Origin: Chondrus crispus
Taxonomy: Eukaryota; Rhodophyta; Florideophyceae; Gigartinales; Gigartinaceae
DNA: 64,000 bases
Assembly (NCBI RefSeq): GCF_000350225.1
Contig: NW_005179177.1
Location: 60,524 to 124,523 of the forward strand
Reading direction: 5' to 3'
The notes under the pieces were generated by a model that was given only the letters and a program-made list of their open reading frames with translations, made no database searches and had not been told where the DNA came from. Made by a program: the position numbers and the translations under genes. Of this stretch, positions 21,872 to 32,172 are shown piece after piece (the stretch's first letter is position 1; every line of letters starts with the position of its first letter).

Positions 21872-22690
21872 GGCGTGTGTGTCGGCGGCGGTAGCCGGGC
21901 GTGTGTGTCGGCTTGGCGGCGGGGGCTTGGTACGGGTGCCGGCTTGGCGGCGGTGGCTGAGGGTGTATGTTGGCGCCGCGGCGGCAGCTTGGCGTCGGTA
22001 TCGGCTTGACGCCGGGGGCTTGACGTGGATGTTGGCGCCGCGGCGGGGGCTTGTCGTTGGTGTCGGCTTGACGGTGAGGGCTTGGTGTGGAGGTTGGCGC
22101 CGCGGCGGGGGCTTGCCGTGTGTGTAGGCTTGGCGGTGGGAGCCTGGCGTGGTTGTCGGCTTGGTGGCGGGGGCCTGACGTGGATGTTGGGGCGGCGGCG
22201 GCGGCTTGGCGTTAGTGTCGGCTTGGCGGCGAGGGCTTGGTGTGTATGTTAGCGCCACGGCAGCTGCTTGGCGTGAGTGTCGGCTTAGGGGGGTTTGACG
22301 TGGATGTTGGCGCCGCGGCGGCGGCTTGTCGTTGGTGTCGGCTGGGGGGCGGGGGCTTGGCGTAGGTGTCGGCTTGGCGGCGGGGCCTTGACGTGGATGG
22401 TGGCGCCAGGGCAGCAGCTTGGCGTTAGTGTCGGCTTGGCGGCGGGGGCTTGGCGTGGATGTGAGCGCCGCGGCAGGGGCTTGACGTGGATGTTGGTGCC
22501 GCGGCGGGGGATTACTGTTGGTGTGGCCTTGACGGCGGGTTATTGGCGTGGGTGTCGGCGCCGCGGCAGCGGCTTGCTGTGTGTTTGCTTGGCGGGTGGG
22601 GCCTGGCGTGTGTGTCGGCTTGGCGGCGGGGGCTTGATGTCGGTGTCGGGTTGGGGGGGTATTAGCGTGGATGTGGGCGCGGCGGCTCTG
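21872..22690. repeat. G-rich minisatellite (about 33-bp units)
   Basis: About 820 bp of tandem units around GGCGGCGGGGGCTTGGCGTGG with variable spacers, starting exactly where the dispersed repeat ends. On the minus strand it stays open as a Pro/Arg/Thr/Gln-rich frame (KPTPTPSPRRQ-like units), which I attribute to composition and not to a gene. Confidence 0.8.
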
Positions 22691-22789
22691 TAGGCTGTGA
22701 GATGTGTCTTGCCAGATTCGTCGCAGATGTTTATGTGGTAGTTGTTTCTTGTCGCCACAACAGTACACGTGGAAGCTTCTCGAAAGCGC

Positions 22790-23563
22790 TCAGAACCTAC
22801 CCTTCTGAGGGTGTCTCGGCCAAAGTGTACGTTTGGAGCATGTTCCGCGTTTCACGAACCTTCGTGAAACGTTATTTCCGATTAAAATACGGCTTTTTGG
22901 TTGTTCTTCCATTCCTTTCGTGTCCTTTCGTGAACACCCGAACTGCCCGTTCGAATAACTGGTCCTTAGGTGATCACTCATAAACCTTTGCGCCTTCCCA
23001 GCGAGCAACGGATCAAAATCTTCGTCAGTGTGCGAGCGACCATCACGACTAGCTGTCATCGAAGCCCTCGTGAACCGAAGAAGTTCCTCAATTTGATCAC
23101 GAATTACGTCCTCCCCTTCCGAATCGGCATCGCTTCGAGGAGATTCTGCCTTACCGAGGGCTGCGTGCAAAGTCGTATCCTCCAAGGATCGAGAAGCTCG
23201 TAATCTTTGAATCATACTTTGCCCCTTGGACTCAGAATGGCGCTGAGCGTTTGGCATTCGCTCGACAGTCTTTTGGCTGTCCTCTTTGTCAGAGCCCACA
23301 GGAATGCCTGCATGTCTGGCAATCTCATTCATCACTCCTTCTTTCAGGAATTTCTCTCGCAGTGATGGAAGCTTTCGCAATGTAGCGTCAGCCATCTCCA
23401 ACCCGACTTCAGCTTCTCCTGGAGTAATGTTCTCTCCTAGCAACCCTGCTACAAATGAGCAAAAGCTTAATGTGCAGTCTCGCGTAGTGAGTTTCGTGGC
23501 ACCTGACTTATCCTCTTTAACGATATTCGTCAATACATCTGCAGAAGCGGCATGAATGAACAT
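22790..23563 (-). pseudogene. fragment of a TRIP12/UPL3-like HECT ubiquitin ligase (armadillo part)
   Basis: 257-residue frame. Residues about 45-85 (GLEMADATLRKLPSLREKFL, then KEGVMNEIARHAG) resemble the end of the armadillo domain in TRIP12/UPL3-type E3 ligases, where a GLQMAE..L.KLP...REGV pattern is usual. The remainder is Ser/Glu/Asp-rich and charged. No HECT domain is present. The frame starts within two codons of the dispersed repeat at 23561-23962, so the 5' part of the gene seems to have been removed or displaced there. The family assignment is moderate and rests on this short match only. Confidence 0.4.
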
Positions 23564-23962
23564 GAAAATTCCTAGACGCTAGTCTAGGTGTAAGCAAGAA
23601 AAAAGGGGACTCGTTATTACACGTGTTCACTTTTTCTGTAAAGTACACGTGTTCACTTCTCCTTATAAGGGGAACGGGGTGTGAGGGGAACGGGGTGGTG
23701 CTGAACTTTTCTGTTCTGTAAAGTAGTAAAGTACACGTGTTCACTTCTCTTTATGAGGGGAACGGGGTGTGAGGGGAACGGGGTGGTGCTGATTTTTTTC
23801 TGTAATAAACTTTTCTTTTCTGTTTCTTTTTTTGGGGGGAACGGGTTGTGAAGGGAACGGGGTGGTGCTGAACTTTTTTTTTCTGTAATAAATTTTTCTT
23901 TTCTGTTTCTTTTTTTTCTCACTTCTCTTTGTGAGGGGAACGGGGTGGTGCTGTCCGCACGG
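23561..23962 (+). repeat. dispersed repeat, copy 2
   Basis: Same ends as copy 1 at 20566-20872 but longer, because its internal units are expanded and contain poly-T/TTTCTTTTCTG tracts. It abuts the ubiquitin ligase-like fragment. Confidence 0.75.
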
Positions 23963-25215
23963 TATTGAAAATGTGCGACCACATGCTGTTATCTGGAAAG
24001 TGTAAAATCGAGCGACACGTGTACATGACTCGACGGTCCGGACCCTCACCCCATATCACCACATGACACGTGTAAAGTCTCAGATTTTGGGGTTCTGGGG
24101 ACGAAAGTGGACTTTTGGAGGGTTATGCAAATTTGCATAAATGCCGAAAATTTGCATTTGGCCCGAACCGTTATAGGGCTACACAGGCAATACTGCAAAT
24201 CTATTGAGTGTCTGTTCGAACGCTGCAATTCTATTGGTCTGTTTTTGCCCACTTATATGCAGTCATGCTGGTGATATATCTTGAATGATCGGTATACGTT
24301 TTAATTACATCATTTCGAGGGTTTCAAGTTGTTCACCATGGTTGTAATGAGTAATTACGGGTGGCCTTGGCGCTGGACACTTGTGTGCGGTGTACACATG
24401 TACATATCACCAGGTTGCTGCATGTACGTACACTTGTACACGTCGCCTGCACACGGTCCGGCGCGTGTCCGAGTACAGTACATATGAATTAAAAGTACAA
24501 CAAGTATTTCTCGCAAGAGACATGTACTTACGTGAGTATTCAGTGTACGCGTCACGCTGTATGCGACCCTTGCATCAGCATGCGCCGTTGTACTACACTC
24601 TCGTCAGCATGCGACGTTGTACTGTGCTCTCGTTATGGTGCGCCGTTGGATGCAAGTTGATGACAGTACTCGTGTGATTCACATCGGATATCACGTGAGA
24701 TGTGTAGAAAGTCTGGATGCACATTGTTGCTACCCGTCATAGTTGTCTGGCAGTGTGTACCGAAATTAGTAAGGTACGAAACAAGGGCATGTATGGGGAC
24801 TGAGATATGACAGGACTTTGCGTTGTTGGAAATAGAGAGATGCCAAGTTGTTCATTGCGCAAGAATATATTCTGTCATGTCTGGATGCAGATTAGTAAGG
24901 TGTGAAACAATTGCATGCATAGGGCCATAGTTTACAGTCACTCGAAATGTGTAGAAACTGTTGTGCACTGATAGTCAATAGTCAATTCGTAAGGTGGAAA
25001 TAGAACAGTGTGGACGGGCCAGAAGAGGACCGCGCTTGGTTGCGCATATGGTGAATACGGTTTACCAGGTGCCAAAGTAATGGGATAGTGTAACACTCAA
25101 AGTGTATAAGTATCGCCGAAAGACGGCTCCAAGTAAACCTCGGTACCAACTCCTTCACTCACACACATCAACCTGCCCTCCTTCTTTCCCTTGCCCCTCC
25201 GAACCTACCATTACA
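23963..25215. other. spacer with short duplications
   Basis: No gene recognised. Holds GTACATGTAC/TGTACAC-rich sequence (24390-24550), a 32-bp tandem pair (CAGCATGCGACGTTGTACT type, about 24577-24640) and a GTATAAGTAT TATA-like site near 25105. Confidence 0.45.
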
Positions 25216-25428
25216 CGGCTATTCGCAGAGGTGTACCCTTGGATACTGTTCAGGTCATAAGTTGAACCGAAGTCTTGGCGCCAACCCGCCGGAAAGGTTT
25301 ATACTGTACAGTCACACCCCTATACTGTAATGTATTCAATGTTTTTCAGGAATTGCAATAGAAACCTTTCTTTTTGTTTCCTTTTTCTTTTCCGCGGAAA
25401 CGTCTAGGACTCGCGATGCGTGCATCGC
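25216..25428 (+). repeat. intact copy of the second dispersed repeat (empty site)
   Basis: About 213 bp matching 20868-20963 plus 21750-21871 without the transposon. Contains the single GTAC target (25306-25309). The first frame of the Sel1-repeat gene opens 47 bp downstream. Confidence 0.85.
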
Positions 25429-25474
25429 AAAGAATTTCGGGAGGGCCATTTTTCTTCTCTGTCGTATCTTACAC

Positions 25475-27332
25475 GTGTACATAGCTCCACCGGTACTTAA
25501 CACCGCCGTCGCTCCTCCCACAGTAAACACGACCAAGGTCTTGAGGCTCTCCTACATTCCCAAGGTCGCGGCACTGGAGAGGAATGACATTGGCGCTCTG
25601 TGCAGATGTGTGGAGCTTTTGACGAATTTGGAGTCGACAAGGATTAATGCGGGGACATCGAACTCGAGAGAAGCGACGCAAATGATCAAAGCGTTCTTTG
25701 ATGCCAAGTTGCATACAAGCTTGACATGTACGTCAACAAGCGGTGACGATGGGTTTGAGAAGCTGTTTGATTTGTTTGCGAAGCTAGTGATGGAGCAGAG
25801 TTTTGATGGAGTGATCGTGGATTTGTTCGTAGAAGCGGTCCAAGATGCAATTGACTTGGACGCGGCCGGAAGCGTTCGAAAATGTCATGCATGGATACGA
25901 AAAGCGATTGTGTGTCCCCGGAAATGGAATCGATTGTACACGTTTGCCAATTTTTCGGACTTGGGAGTTGGAAATGGCCGGGATGTGAAGTCGAGGGACG
26001 CAAAAGGCGATGGTGTTGGAAAGGAGGCCTTTTTCTCTGAAGGATAGGTGACCGAGTGTGATATTATGACGCATAATCTTGTTGGCAAGGCTTTACTGGA
26101 ACGCATGATAAGTGAATGCGCGACGTTGTTTTCAAGAGAAGGAATTTGGAATGTGCTGGGTACTGCCGGACAGGTGGCTCCTCGGTTTACTAGTGCGAGA
26201 AAAAGACAATATGCGGGAAGTCAGGATGAGAATTCAAGCGCAAACGCCATGACGTTCCTTGGAAATCTTTTCGCACTCGGGGCACGAGGGGTGGGTTGTG
26301 ACGCTAGACAAGCGAATTTCTATACGAGACTGCGATCGAAGAGAACGAATACTGTAGAGCGGTGTATGACTTCGGCAATTTGCTTGCAGAAGGTGCCGAA
26401 GGAGTAGAGCGTGACGCAGTGCGATCTATGGAGCTGTATGAGCGCGCTATTGAGAAGGGTGACGACGTCGGTGCCATGGTGAATCTCGGTAATTTGCTCG
26501 CAGAAGGTGGCGAAGGAGTAGAGCGTAACGCCGTGCGATCTATGGAGCTGTATGAGGGCGCTGTTGAGAAGGGTGACGACGTCGGTGCCATGGTGAATCT
26601 CGCTATTTTGCTCGAAGAAGGTGCCGAAGGAGTAGAGCGTAACGCGTATGGGGCTGTATGAGCGCGCTATTGAGAAGGGTGACGACGTCGGTGCCATGGT
26701 GAATCTCGGTAATTTGCTCGCAGAAGGTGGCGAAGGAGTAGAGCGTAACGCCGTGCGATCTATGGAGCTGTGTGAGGGCGCTGTTGAGAAGGGTGACGAC
26801 GTCGGTGCCATGGTGAATCTCGCTATTTTGCTCGAAGAAGGTGCCGAAGGAGTAGAGCGTAACGCGTATGGGGCTGTATGAGCGCGCTATCGAGAAGGGT
26901 GACCACGTCTGTGCCATGGTGAATCTCGCTATTTTGCTCGAAGAAGGTGCCGAAGGAGTAGAGCGTGACGCGGTGCGCGCCGTGGCATTGTATGATCGTG
27001 CAATGGCGAAAGGAAATTCCGGTAACGCGACTCGCTATCTTGCGATGTCGTTGAGGGACGGAGCGGAAGGGGTGGAGCGCAATGCGGTGCGTGCGGTGGA
27101 GCTGTTTGAGATGGACATCAAGGAACGGGAGAAGAGCGAGTCAATGGTGTGTCTTGGAAACATGATGCGGGACGGGGCAGACGGGGTGGCCCGCGACACG
27201 GATCGGGCGATGCAGTTGTACGAGATGGCGGTCGAGGAAGACAACAACGCGGAGGCGGCAGAGGCGGTAGCCCAACTTGCGGCGTTGCAGCGGGACAGAT
27301 CAGACGGCAGTACGCGGGACGAGGGTGAGTGA
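25475..27332 (+). pseudogene. Sel1-repeat protein, frame-broken
   Basis: Starts at ATG 25475. The first 190 codons are unrecognised and end at TAG 26045, but the same frame continues to about 26313 and enters Sel1-like repeats (NAMTFLGNLFALGARGVGCDA). The frame then changes near 26313, 26650 and 26870. Pieced together there are about eight 36-residue Sel1 units (AMVNLGNLLAEGGEGVERNA). Sel1 repeats form alpha-solenoids that act as protein-binding scaffolds, for example in ER-associated degradation. The last two frame changes coincide with a 220-bp tandem duplication. The sequence ends ...GSTRDEGE, stop 27330. It is either a recent pseudogene or badly assembled repeats. Confidence 0.65.
26434..26873 (+). 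repeat. 220-bp tandem duplication inside the Sel1 gene
   Basis: Two near-identical units (26434-26653 and 26654-26873), each holding two Sel1 repeats. 220 is not a multiple of three, so each unit boundary shifts the frame. The junction sequence AACGCGTATGGGGCTGTATG is the same in both. Confidence 0.85.
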
Positions 27333-27379
27333 GGACAGAGGACAAAGGAAGGCGAGGGCAGTGGCGGGGGAGGTACAGT

Positions 27380-27694
27380 TGTGGATCGTATGAATTGCAC
27401 TGCCGTCATGAATAGAAGATACGCACTACACGTACCACTGTCGGGTGCTGATAGAAGGCGATGGCCTAATTGACTTACAGAACCTAACTCCGAAAGGGCG
27501 GCTAACATGACTACATATACTGTAGTCACGAGAGAATAAACCTCGAGGAGCAGAGGGGGATCCTCGACGGCATTGGTGCCGAATAACCGCGCTTCTATCG
27601 CTTAGCTAGGACATCCTCTCCACTGCGTTGCGAGAGGCCCTTCCATCATTCCACGATCATGGACAGCAAGGCTGTCCCGAAGGACCCATTCACA
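27380..27694 (+). repeat. 5' LTR of copia element 2
   Basis: 315 bp. Its last 36 bp are the first 12 codons of the longest gag frame, starting at ATG 27659, so the downstream LTR carries the same ATG and a stub of gag. Confidence 0.95.
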
Positions 27695-28798
27695 GTTATG
27701 GGCCCAGAGGATGACTTGGTTCCGAGAAGTATCCTCGTTCCTCCGAAGTTGAAGACCACGACCGATAAGCTACAGTGGCGCGAAGCCGTACGCGACTGGG
27801 CGCTCAAACTGCAGATATGCGCCAAAGGTGGCGATAATCGTGCCAAGGGAGCCGCTGCTTCCATCGGCCTGTCACTCTACCGCTCCCTAGAATTCAACAA
27901 GAAGGAACTTGTGAAGAAAGCTATAAGGACCGGAGAACTCGTCCTTGTCCCGCAGGACAGCAGCCAAACTGTCGATCAGAACTCAATTCTCGAGAAGATT
28001 CTCAACATCGTCGCAAAGGACTCCGCCGTCGACACCATCAAGAGAATGGTCAAGTTCAACAAGGAAATACACGGCTGTGTCCGTTCAAAAGAAGAGACGA
28101 TCAGCGCGTACGTGGACCGCTTCAGTGGACCGGCGCAGGCATACCTCAATCTAGTCAACGCTAAACAAGATGGCACCGACAGCCAGAACCTTGCCATTGT
28201 GCTACTAGTCAACGCCAGAGTATCCACACAGACGTTTACCAACCTAGTGAGCTCACTCGTCAGCATCGCGAAACATCGTTCAGGAACACCGACTTCCGAA
28301 GTCACACTCACCGAGGGGAGGATCGCCACCGTTCTAAGACTACTTCAGCGCATGCAGCTCGCCGTTGACGATGACAAGACCCTGGACAAAAACCGAGTCG
28401 ATGGCCAGGATAAAATCGCCGAATGTGTGGATGCCCTCAAAGCCGCGACCATAGCCCGCAAGGGAGGGAACTCAGACGGCGGACTAACGTACTTCATCGG
28501 ATTACAGGACGCCGTGACGGCCCTCGAGGAGGCGGGTCTAGAAGAGAAAGATCTCGACAACGGGCAGAAAGGTGAAGAACAGCAGAAACCGACGACGGGC
28601 GCCATGATGGGCGCCCCAGGGTACAAGCCACCCTTCCGCAGTAACAAAAGGAAACGTGGACAGTGGCGCGCCCGCAAACAGCAAGAGTATCAGACCGAGA
28701 GCCATTCCGACTCAAATGGTAAATACCTGCGAGAGACGATCAAAAAATATCGTAAAAGCAACGGGCGTCCTAATAGGAATACCCAGAATTTTCAGTAA
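27659..28798 (+). CDS. copia 2 gag
   Basis: 379 residues from the ATG inside the LTR, or 366 from the ATG at 27698 inside the primer-binding site. It has a predicted helical capsid-like body (residues about 40-230) and a basic C-terminus (SNKRKRGQWRARKQQEYQ) but no CCHC zinc knuckle, which most copia gags have. The basic tail probably binds RNA. Stop TAA 28796. The pol frame overlaps its last six codons in the -1 frame. Confidence 0.85.
   Translation: MDSKAVPKDPFTVMGPEDDLVPRSILVPPKLKTTTDKLQWREAVRDWALKLQICAKGGDNRAKGAAASIGLSLYRSLEFNKKELVKKAIRTGELVLVPQDSSQTVDQNSILEKILNIVAKDSAVDTIKRMVKFNKEIHGCVRSKEETISAYVDRFSGPAQAYLNLVNAKQDGTDSQNLAIVLLVNARVSTQTFTNLVSSLVSIAKHRSGTPTSEVTLTEGRIATVLRLLQRMQLAVDDDKTLDKNRVDGQDKIAECVDALKAATIARKGGNSDGGLTYFIGLQDAVTALEEAGLEEKDLDNGQKGEEQQKPTTGAMMGAPGYKPPFRSNKRKRGQWRARKQQEYQTESHSDSNGKYLRETIKKYRKSNGRPNRNTQNFQ
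27695..27707 (+). promoter_or_regulatory. primer-binding site, initiator tRNA-Met anticodon arm
   Basis: GTTATGGGCCCAG directly after the 5' LTR. It is complementary to CTGGGCCCATAAC, the anticodon arm of eukaryotic initiator tRNA-Met, as in the half-tRNA priming known for Drosophila copia. The ATG inside it is in frame with gag. Confidence 0.8.
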
Positions 28799-31700
28799 AG
28801 GATTCGTCATCTTCCCCCAATGATCCGAATCCTATCATCGATCCAGGTAATCCTACCTCTACAGGGGGAATCTATTCCGCTGCTCGACTCTGTGATATAC
28901 TCGATATCCCGCTCATCCTAGATCCGCCGAGAGACCAATACAGACGTGAGTGGAGACACGAGTGTAGCAATCCCGAAGACGTCGTCTGTTCATGGATCCT
29001 GTACATGCAAGACCTTAACAACCAGACCACGGCTCTCACGTTTGACCTTGTCCGGGACGACTCGCCTATCACACTCGGCATGGATGTTTCACAACACTCC
29101 GTAATTAACTTCTCGTCAGAATACCCTACTATGACCACTACACGTCCAACTGACAAATCTCCCCGAGTACTTTCTATATACATAGATGGAGCATCCAAGT
29201 TCCAAACTCGCGGGAGGATATTAATCGTTCCGATCGCTCATGTGACATCTTCTCTGATGGCCACGAATGCAGTGTCCGCTACGTCACGACCCATGGCTAC
29301 AGCGAAACGAATGCACCGGTTCACACATGCGACCGCCGAAGAACTGATACAGATCTGCAAAACAGCGAATTGGCTCACCCCAGACCTCGAGAAGTCAATC
29401 CGAACAGTGTCCGCTGCCTGTCGAGTATGCACAGAGTCAGGTCTCCCAACGCCATCTAAAAAGGTTTCACTCACGCATGTGAACGAGGCATTCAACCAGC
29501 ACGTACAAGTCGACTTCACCCTCTGCACCATCCGAGGCACTCAATACACCGTCCTCCATATGATATGGGCAGGAACCGTGTACTCCGAGACACAGATTAG
29601 GTCCAATCTCGAGGCCGTCAACATCACGAGAGTACTCGATACTGAATGGTTTAATCGCCATGGAGCTCCGAATTCTCTGTCTGCCGACGACGAGCTCAAC
29701 TGTAAGCATATCCGAACGTTCCTCAAAACTCGAGATGTCCAATTCGACCCCCGACCACCCCGCAAACATAACAAGACAGGGCGCGTAGAACGGAAACACC
29801 GGACTCTAAAGGCCATCCTCGAAAGGGTGGCAAAAGAGCCGACCTCTGAACCCGATCGCTTAATTCTATCGAGAGCCACGTTCTTCTCGAATTGTTTCTC
29901 AGACACTCGCATCCTCAGCTCCTTCGAGTTGGCACGAGGATATGCACCGTCGATACTAGGGACATCGCCACGGAAGGTCAGCGCAGAACTCCTGTCCGCC
30001 CACAAAGAACAGGTAGCAGTCCGTGCCCTACAGCGACTACTCCACGCTCGCGCACCATCCCTCGTCCCTCCGAGCTCTATAAAACCCGGCAACATCGTGC
30101 TGTATTACTACAGCTCCTCCAAGAACAACGAACCGGATGAGTGGAGAGAAGCAAAGGTGATATCCACTAACCCGCACTTCGTCGAAGCCCGACGTGTTGG
30201 CACAACGAGAGGATCGGCGAGCAAAATCGCATACGAAGATCTCAGGCTACGACCCGATCAGCCGCTCACGCACGAACTGATGGACAGTACGATCGAAGAA
30301 TACCTCCTGTCATCGCATGGGGAGGAGACACGGCAGACACATCCGATGAGAAACGAAGATGTACCGAACGCAACACACCACCCTGGAGCAATGTTTACCA
30401 CGTCGCACAAAGAGGATTCAGACCCGGCTTCACGAGATATCGGGCCGTATTCCACCTCCCAAGCTGACGTAAGAAATGATCTGACTAAGGTCCTGACATC
30501 CACCGAACAATTCGAACTGAAGAAGGTACACGAAAGGATTGGCAACAAGCAAGTAACGTCGCGCGAAGTAGAATTCGTACCATCGTGGGTACTCCAGAAC
30601 GCTATGGAAAGAGAACACAGTAACAACTGGCTCGGCGCATACGAAGAAATACCTGAGTCACATGTGCCACGTGGCGCCAACGTCATCTCCTCGCACACAT
30701 TCTTTAAGGTCAAGAGTCACGAAGATGACAGACTCGAAATGAAAGCCCGATTCGTGCTACATGGAAACCGCGACAAGCAGAAGGATGAAATCCGCAAGGA
30801 TTCAGCCGCCGCAGACATGACGGTCTTTCCTCTGGTGATTAGCCTGGGGTCAATCCTTGGACTCACATTCGGCGTGGCCGACATAAAAGGTGCATACATG
30901 CAGAGCGGGCCAGCTACCCGCGACATCTATGTCAGACCTCCAAAGGAGTGGAAGTCCACCAGAGGCATGCTATGGAAGCTCCTGAAATTGGCATATGGAA
31001 TCGTCGAGGCCGGTAGGCAATGGTTGAAAACCGTCGAGACATGGATGATCGAGGAAGCAGGAGTTGAAAGGGTATTCGGAGTCAGTCAACTCTTTGTCAA
31101 AAGGGATCAAGCAAACAAGGTGACGCTGCTCATCGCAAAAGTCACAGACGATTTTCTCGTCTCTGGTACCCCCGAGGCCATCAAGCACTTCATGGACGAA
31201 CTTAGCGTCAGATTTGAAGTCGGAAAGATAAGAGTCGGGCAAGATTTCCACTTCAACGGATGTGAAGTAACGTTCGATAACCACGGGAACGTCACTCTCT
31301 CGATAGACAACTACATGCGCCGCTTGAAACCCATACAGATATCTCGCTCAAGACGCCAAGAGCAAGAGGCGAAAGCAGACACCCGAGAAGAAGCCGAATA
31401 CCGGTCGCTCGCCGGAACACTCATGTACCTCGGCACGGCAATCGTCCCCCAAGCCTCACTTGTCACGTCGCGTATGCAGCAACGTCTTAGGGACCTGCGT
31501 GTCAAACATATCATCGACGCGAACACAATGCTCCGCGAAATCTTGAAACTCCCAATGAAAATCACGTGCCTCAAGCCGTCAAGTATATCCGGGGCGATCC
31601 TCATGAGCCTGTCAGACGCTTCACACGGCGGCAGAGAATTCGATTACGGACAAACGGAAGGGATGTGCGGACTTAAGATCGACTCCCCTGCATGGAACGA

Positions 31701-32139
31701 ACCACTGTTCCATCCAATTTCGTGGGCGAGTCACACGCAGAAAAGAGTGACGTATTCCTCGTTCGGTGCCGAGATCCTCGCTTGCGCAGACGCGGAGGAC
31801 AGAGGATTTGACATGAAAGGCTCCTTCGCGTCACTGCTCCCAAACAAGCCAGTCAAACATGAGATCCTCGTCGACTCACGAGCTTTATTCGACACGATCA
31901 CGACGTTGCACGAGTGCAAGGAAAACAGGCTCCGAAAGACCGTGACCCGCATCCGAAACGCGTTCGAAGCAAAAGAGCTAGATTCAATCAGATGGATTCC
32001 CGGGACGAAGAATGTTGCTGACGCACTCACGAAGCACAGCACAGAGCTTTGGCATCATCTTAGTGAAATGCTGTCTACCGGATTCTGGAAAATCAATGAC
32101 GACACCGGCTACCATCATGAGTCCAAAAAATGGAAGTAG
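28777..32139 (+). CDS. copia 2 pol: protease, integrase, reverse transcriptase, RNase H
   Basis: Open from 28777, in the -1 frame relative to gag; the first ATG is only at 29005, after the protease motif IIDPGNPTSTGG, so a gag-pol frameshift is likely needed. Integrase has the zinc domain MHRFTHATAEE...CRVC and catalytic Asp, Asp, Glu in VDFTLC, SADDELN and GRVERKHRTLK. RT has ADIKGAYMQS, LKLAYGIVEAGRQW and the catalytic box as VTDDF. RNase H has SLSDASHGG, GAEILACADAED, LVDSRALFD and the closing NVADALTK. All domains appear complete. Confidence 0.92.
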   Translation, partial: EYPEFSVKDSSSSPNDPNPIIDPGNPTSTGGIYSAARLCDILDIPLILDPPRDQYRREWRHECSNPEDVVCSWILYMQDLNNQTTALTFDLVRDDSPITLGMDVSQHSVINFSSEYPTMTTTRPTDKSPRVLSIYIDGASKFQTRGRILIVPIAHVTSSLMATNAVSATSRPMATAKRMHRFTHATAEELIQICKTANWLTPDLEKSIRTVSAACRVCTESGLPTPSKKVSLTHVNEAFNQHVQVDFTLCTIRGTQYTVLHMIWAGTVYSETQIRSNLEAVNITRVLDTEWFNRHGAPNSLSADDELNCKHIRTFLKTRDVQFDPRPPRKHNKTGRVERKHRTLKAILERVAKEPTSEPDRLILSRATFFSNCFSDTRILSSFELARGYAPSILGTSPRKVSAELLSAHKEQVAVRALQRLLHARAPSLVPPSSIKPGNIVLYYYSSSKNNEPDEWREAKVISTNPHFVEARRVGTTRGSASKIAYEDLRLRPDQPLTHELMDSTIEEYLLSSHGEETRQTHPMRNEDVPNATHHPGAMFTTSHKEDSDPASRDIGPYSTSQADVRNDLTKVLTSTEQFELKKVHERIGNKQVTSREVEFVPSWVLQNAMEREHSNNWLGAYEEIPESHVPRGANVISSHTFFKVKSHEDDRLEMKARFVLHGNRDKQKDEIRKDSAAADMTVFPLVISLGSILGLTFGVADIKGAYMQSGPATRDIYVRPPKEWKSTRGMLWKLLKLAYGIVEAGRQWLKTVETWMIEEAGVERVFGVSQLFVKRDQANKVTLLIAKVTDDFLVSGTPEAIKHFMDELSVRFEVGKIRVGQDFHFNGCEVTFDNHGNVTLSIDNYMRRLKPIQISRSRRQEQEAKADTREEAEYRSLAGTLMYLGTAIVPQASLVTSRMQQRLRDLRVKHIIDANTMLREILKLPMKITCLKPSSISGAILMSLSDASHGGREFDYGQTEGMCGLKIDSPAWNEPLFHPISWASHTQKRVTYSSFGAEILACADAEDRGFDMKGSFASLLPNKPVKHEILVDSRALFDTITTLHECKENRLRKTVTRIRNAFEAKELDSIRWIPGTKNVADALTKHSTELWHHLSEMLSTGFWKINDDTGYHHESKKWK

Positions 32140-32172
32140 ACGACGAGGACGATCTCGGTCGTCTGGGGGGAG

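Noticed and set aside
21695-22768. 357-codon minus-strand frame rich in Pro, Thr and Arg
   Set aside because: It coincides with the G-rich minisatellite; the period is DNA-level and there is no start context or domain.
26304-26917. Ser/Thr-rich minus-strand frames opposite the Sel1 repeats
   Set aside because: Antisense shadow of a repetitive coding region.
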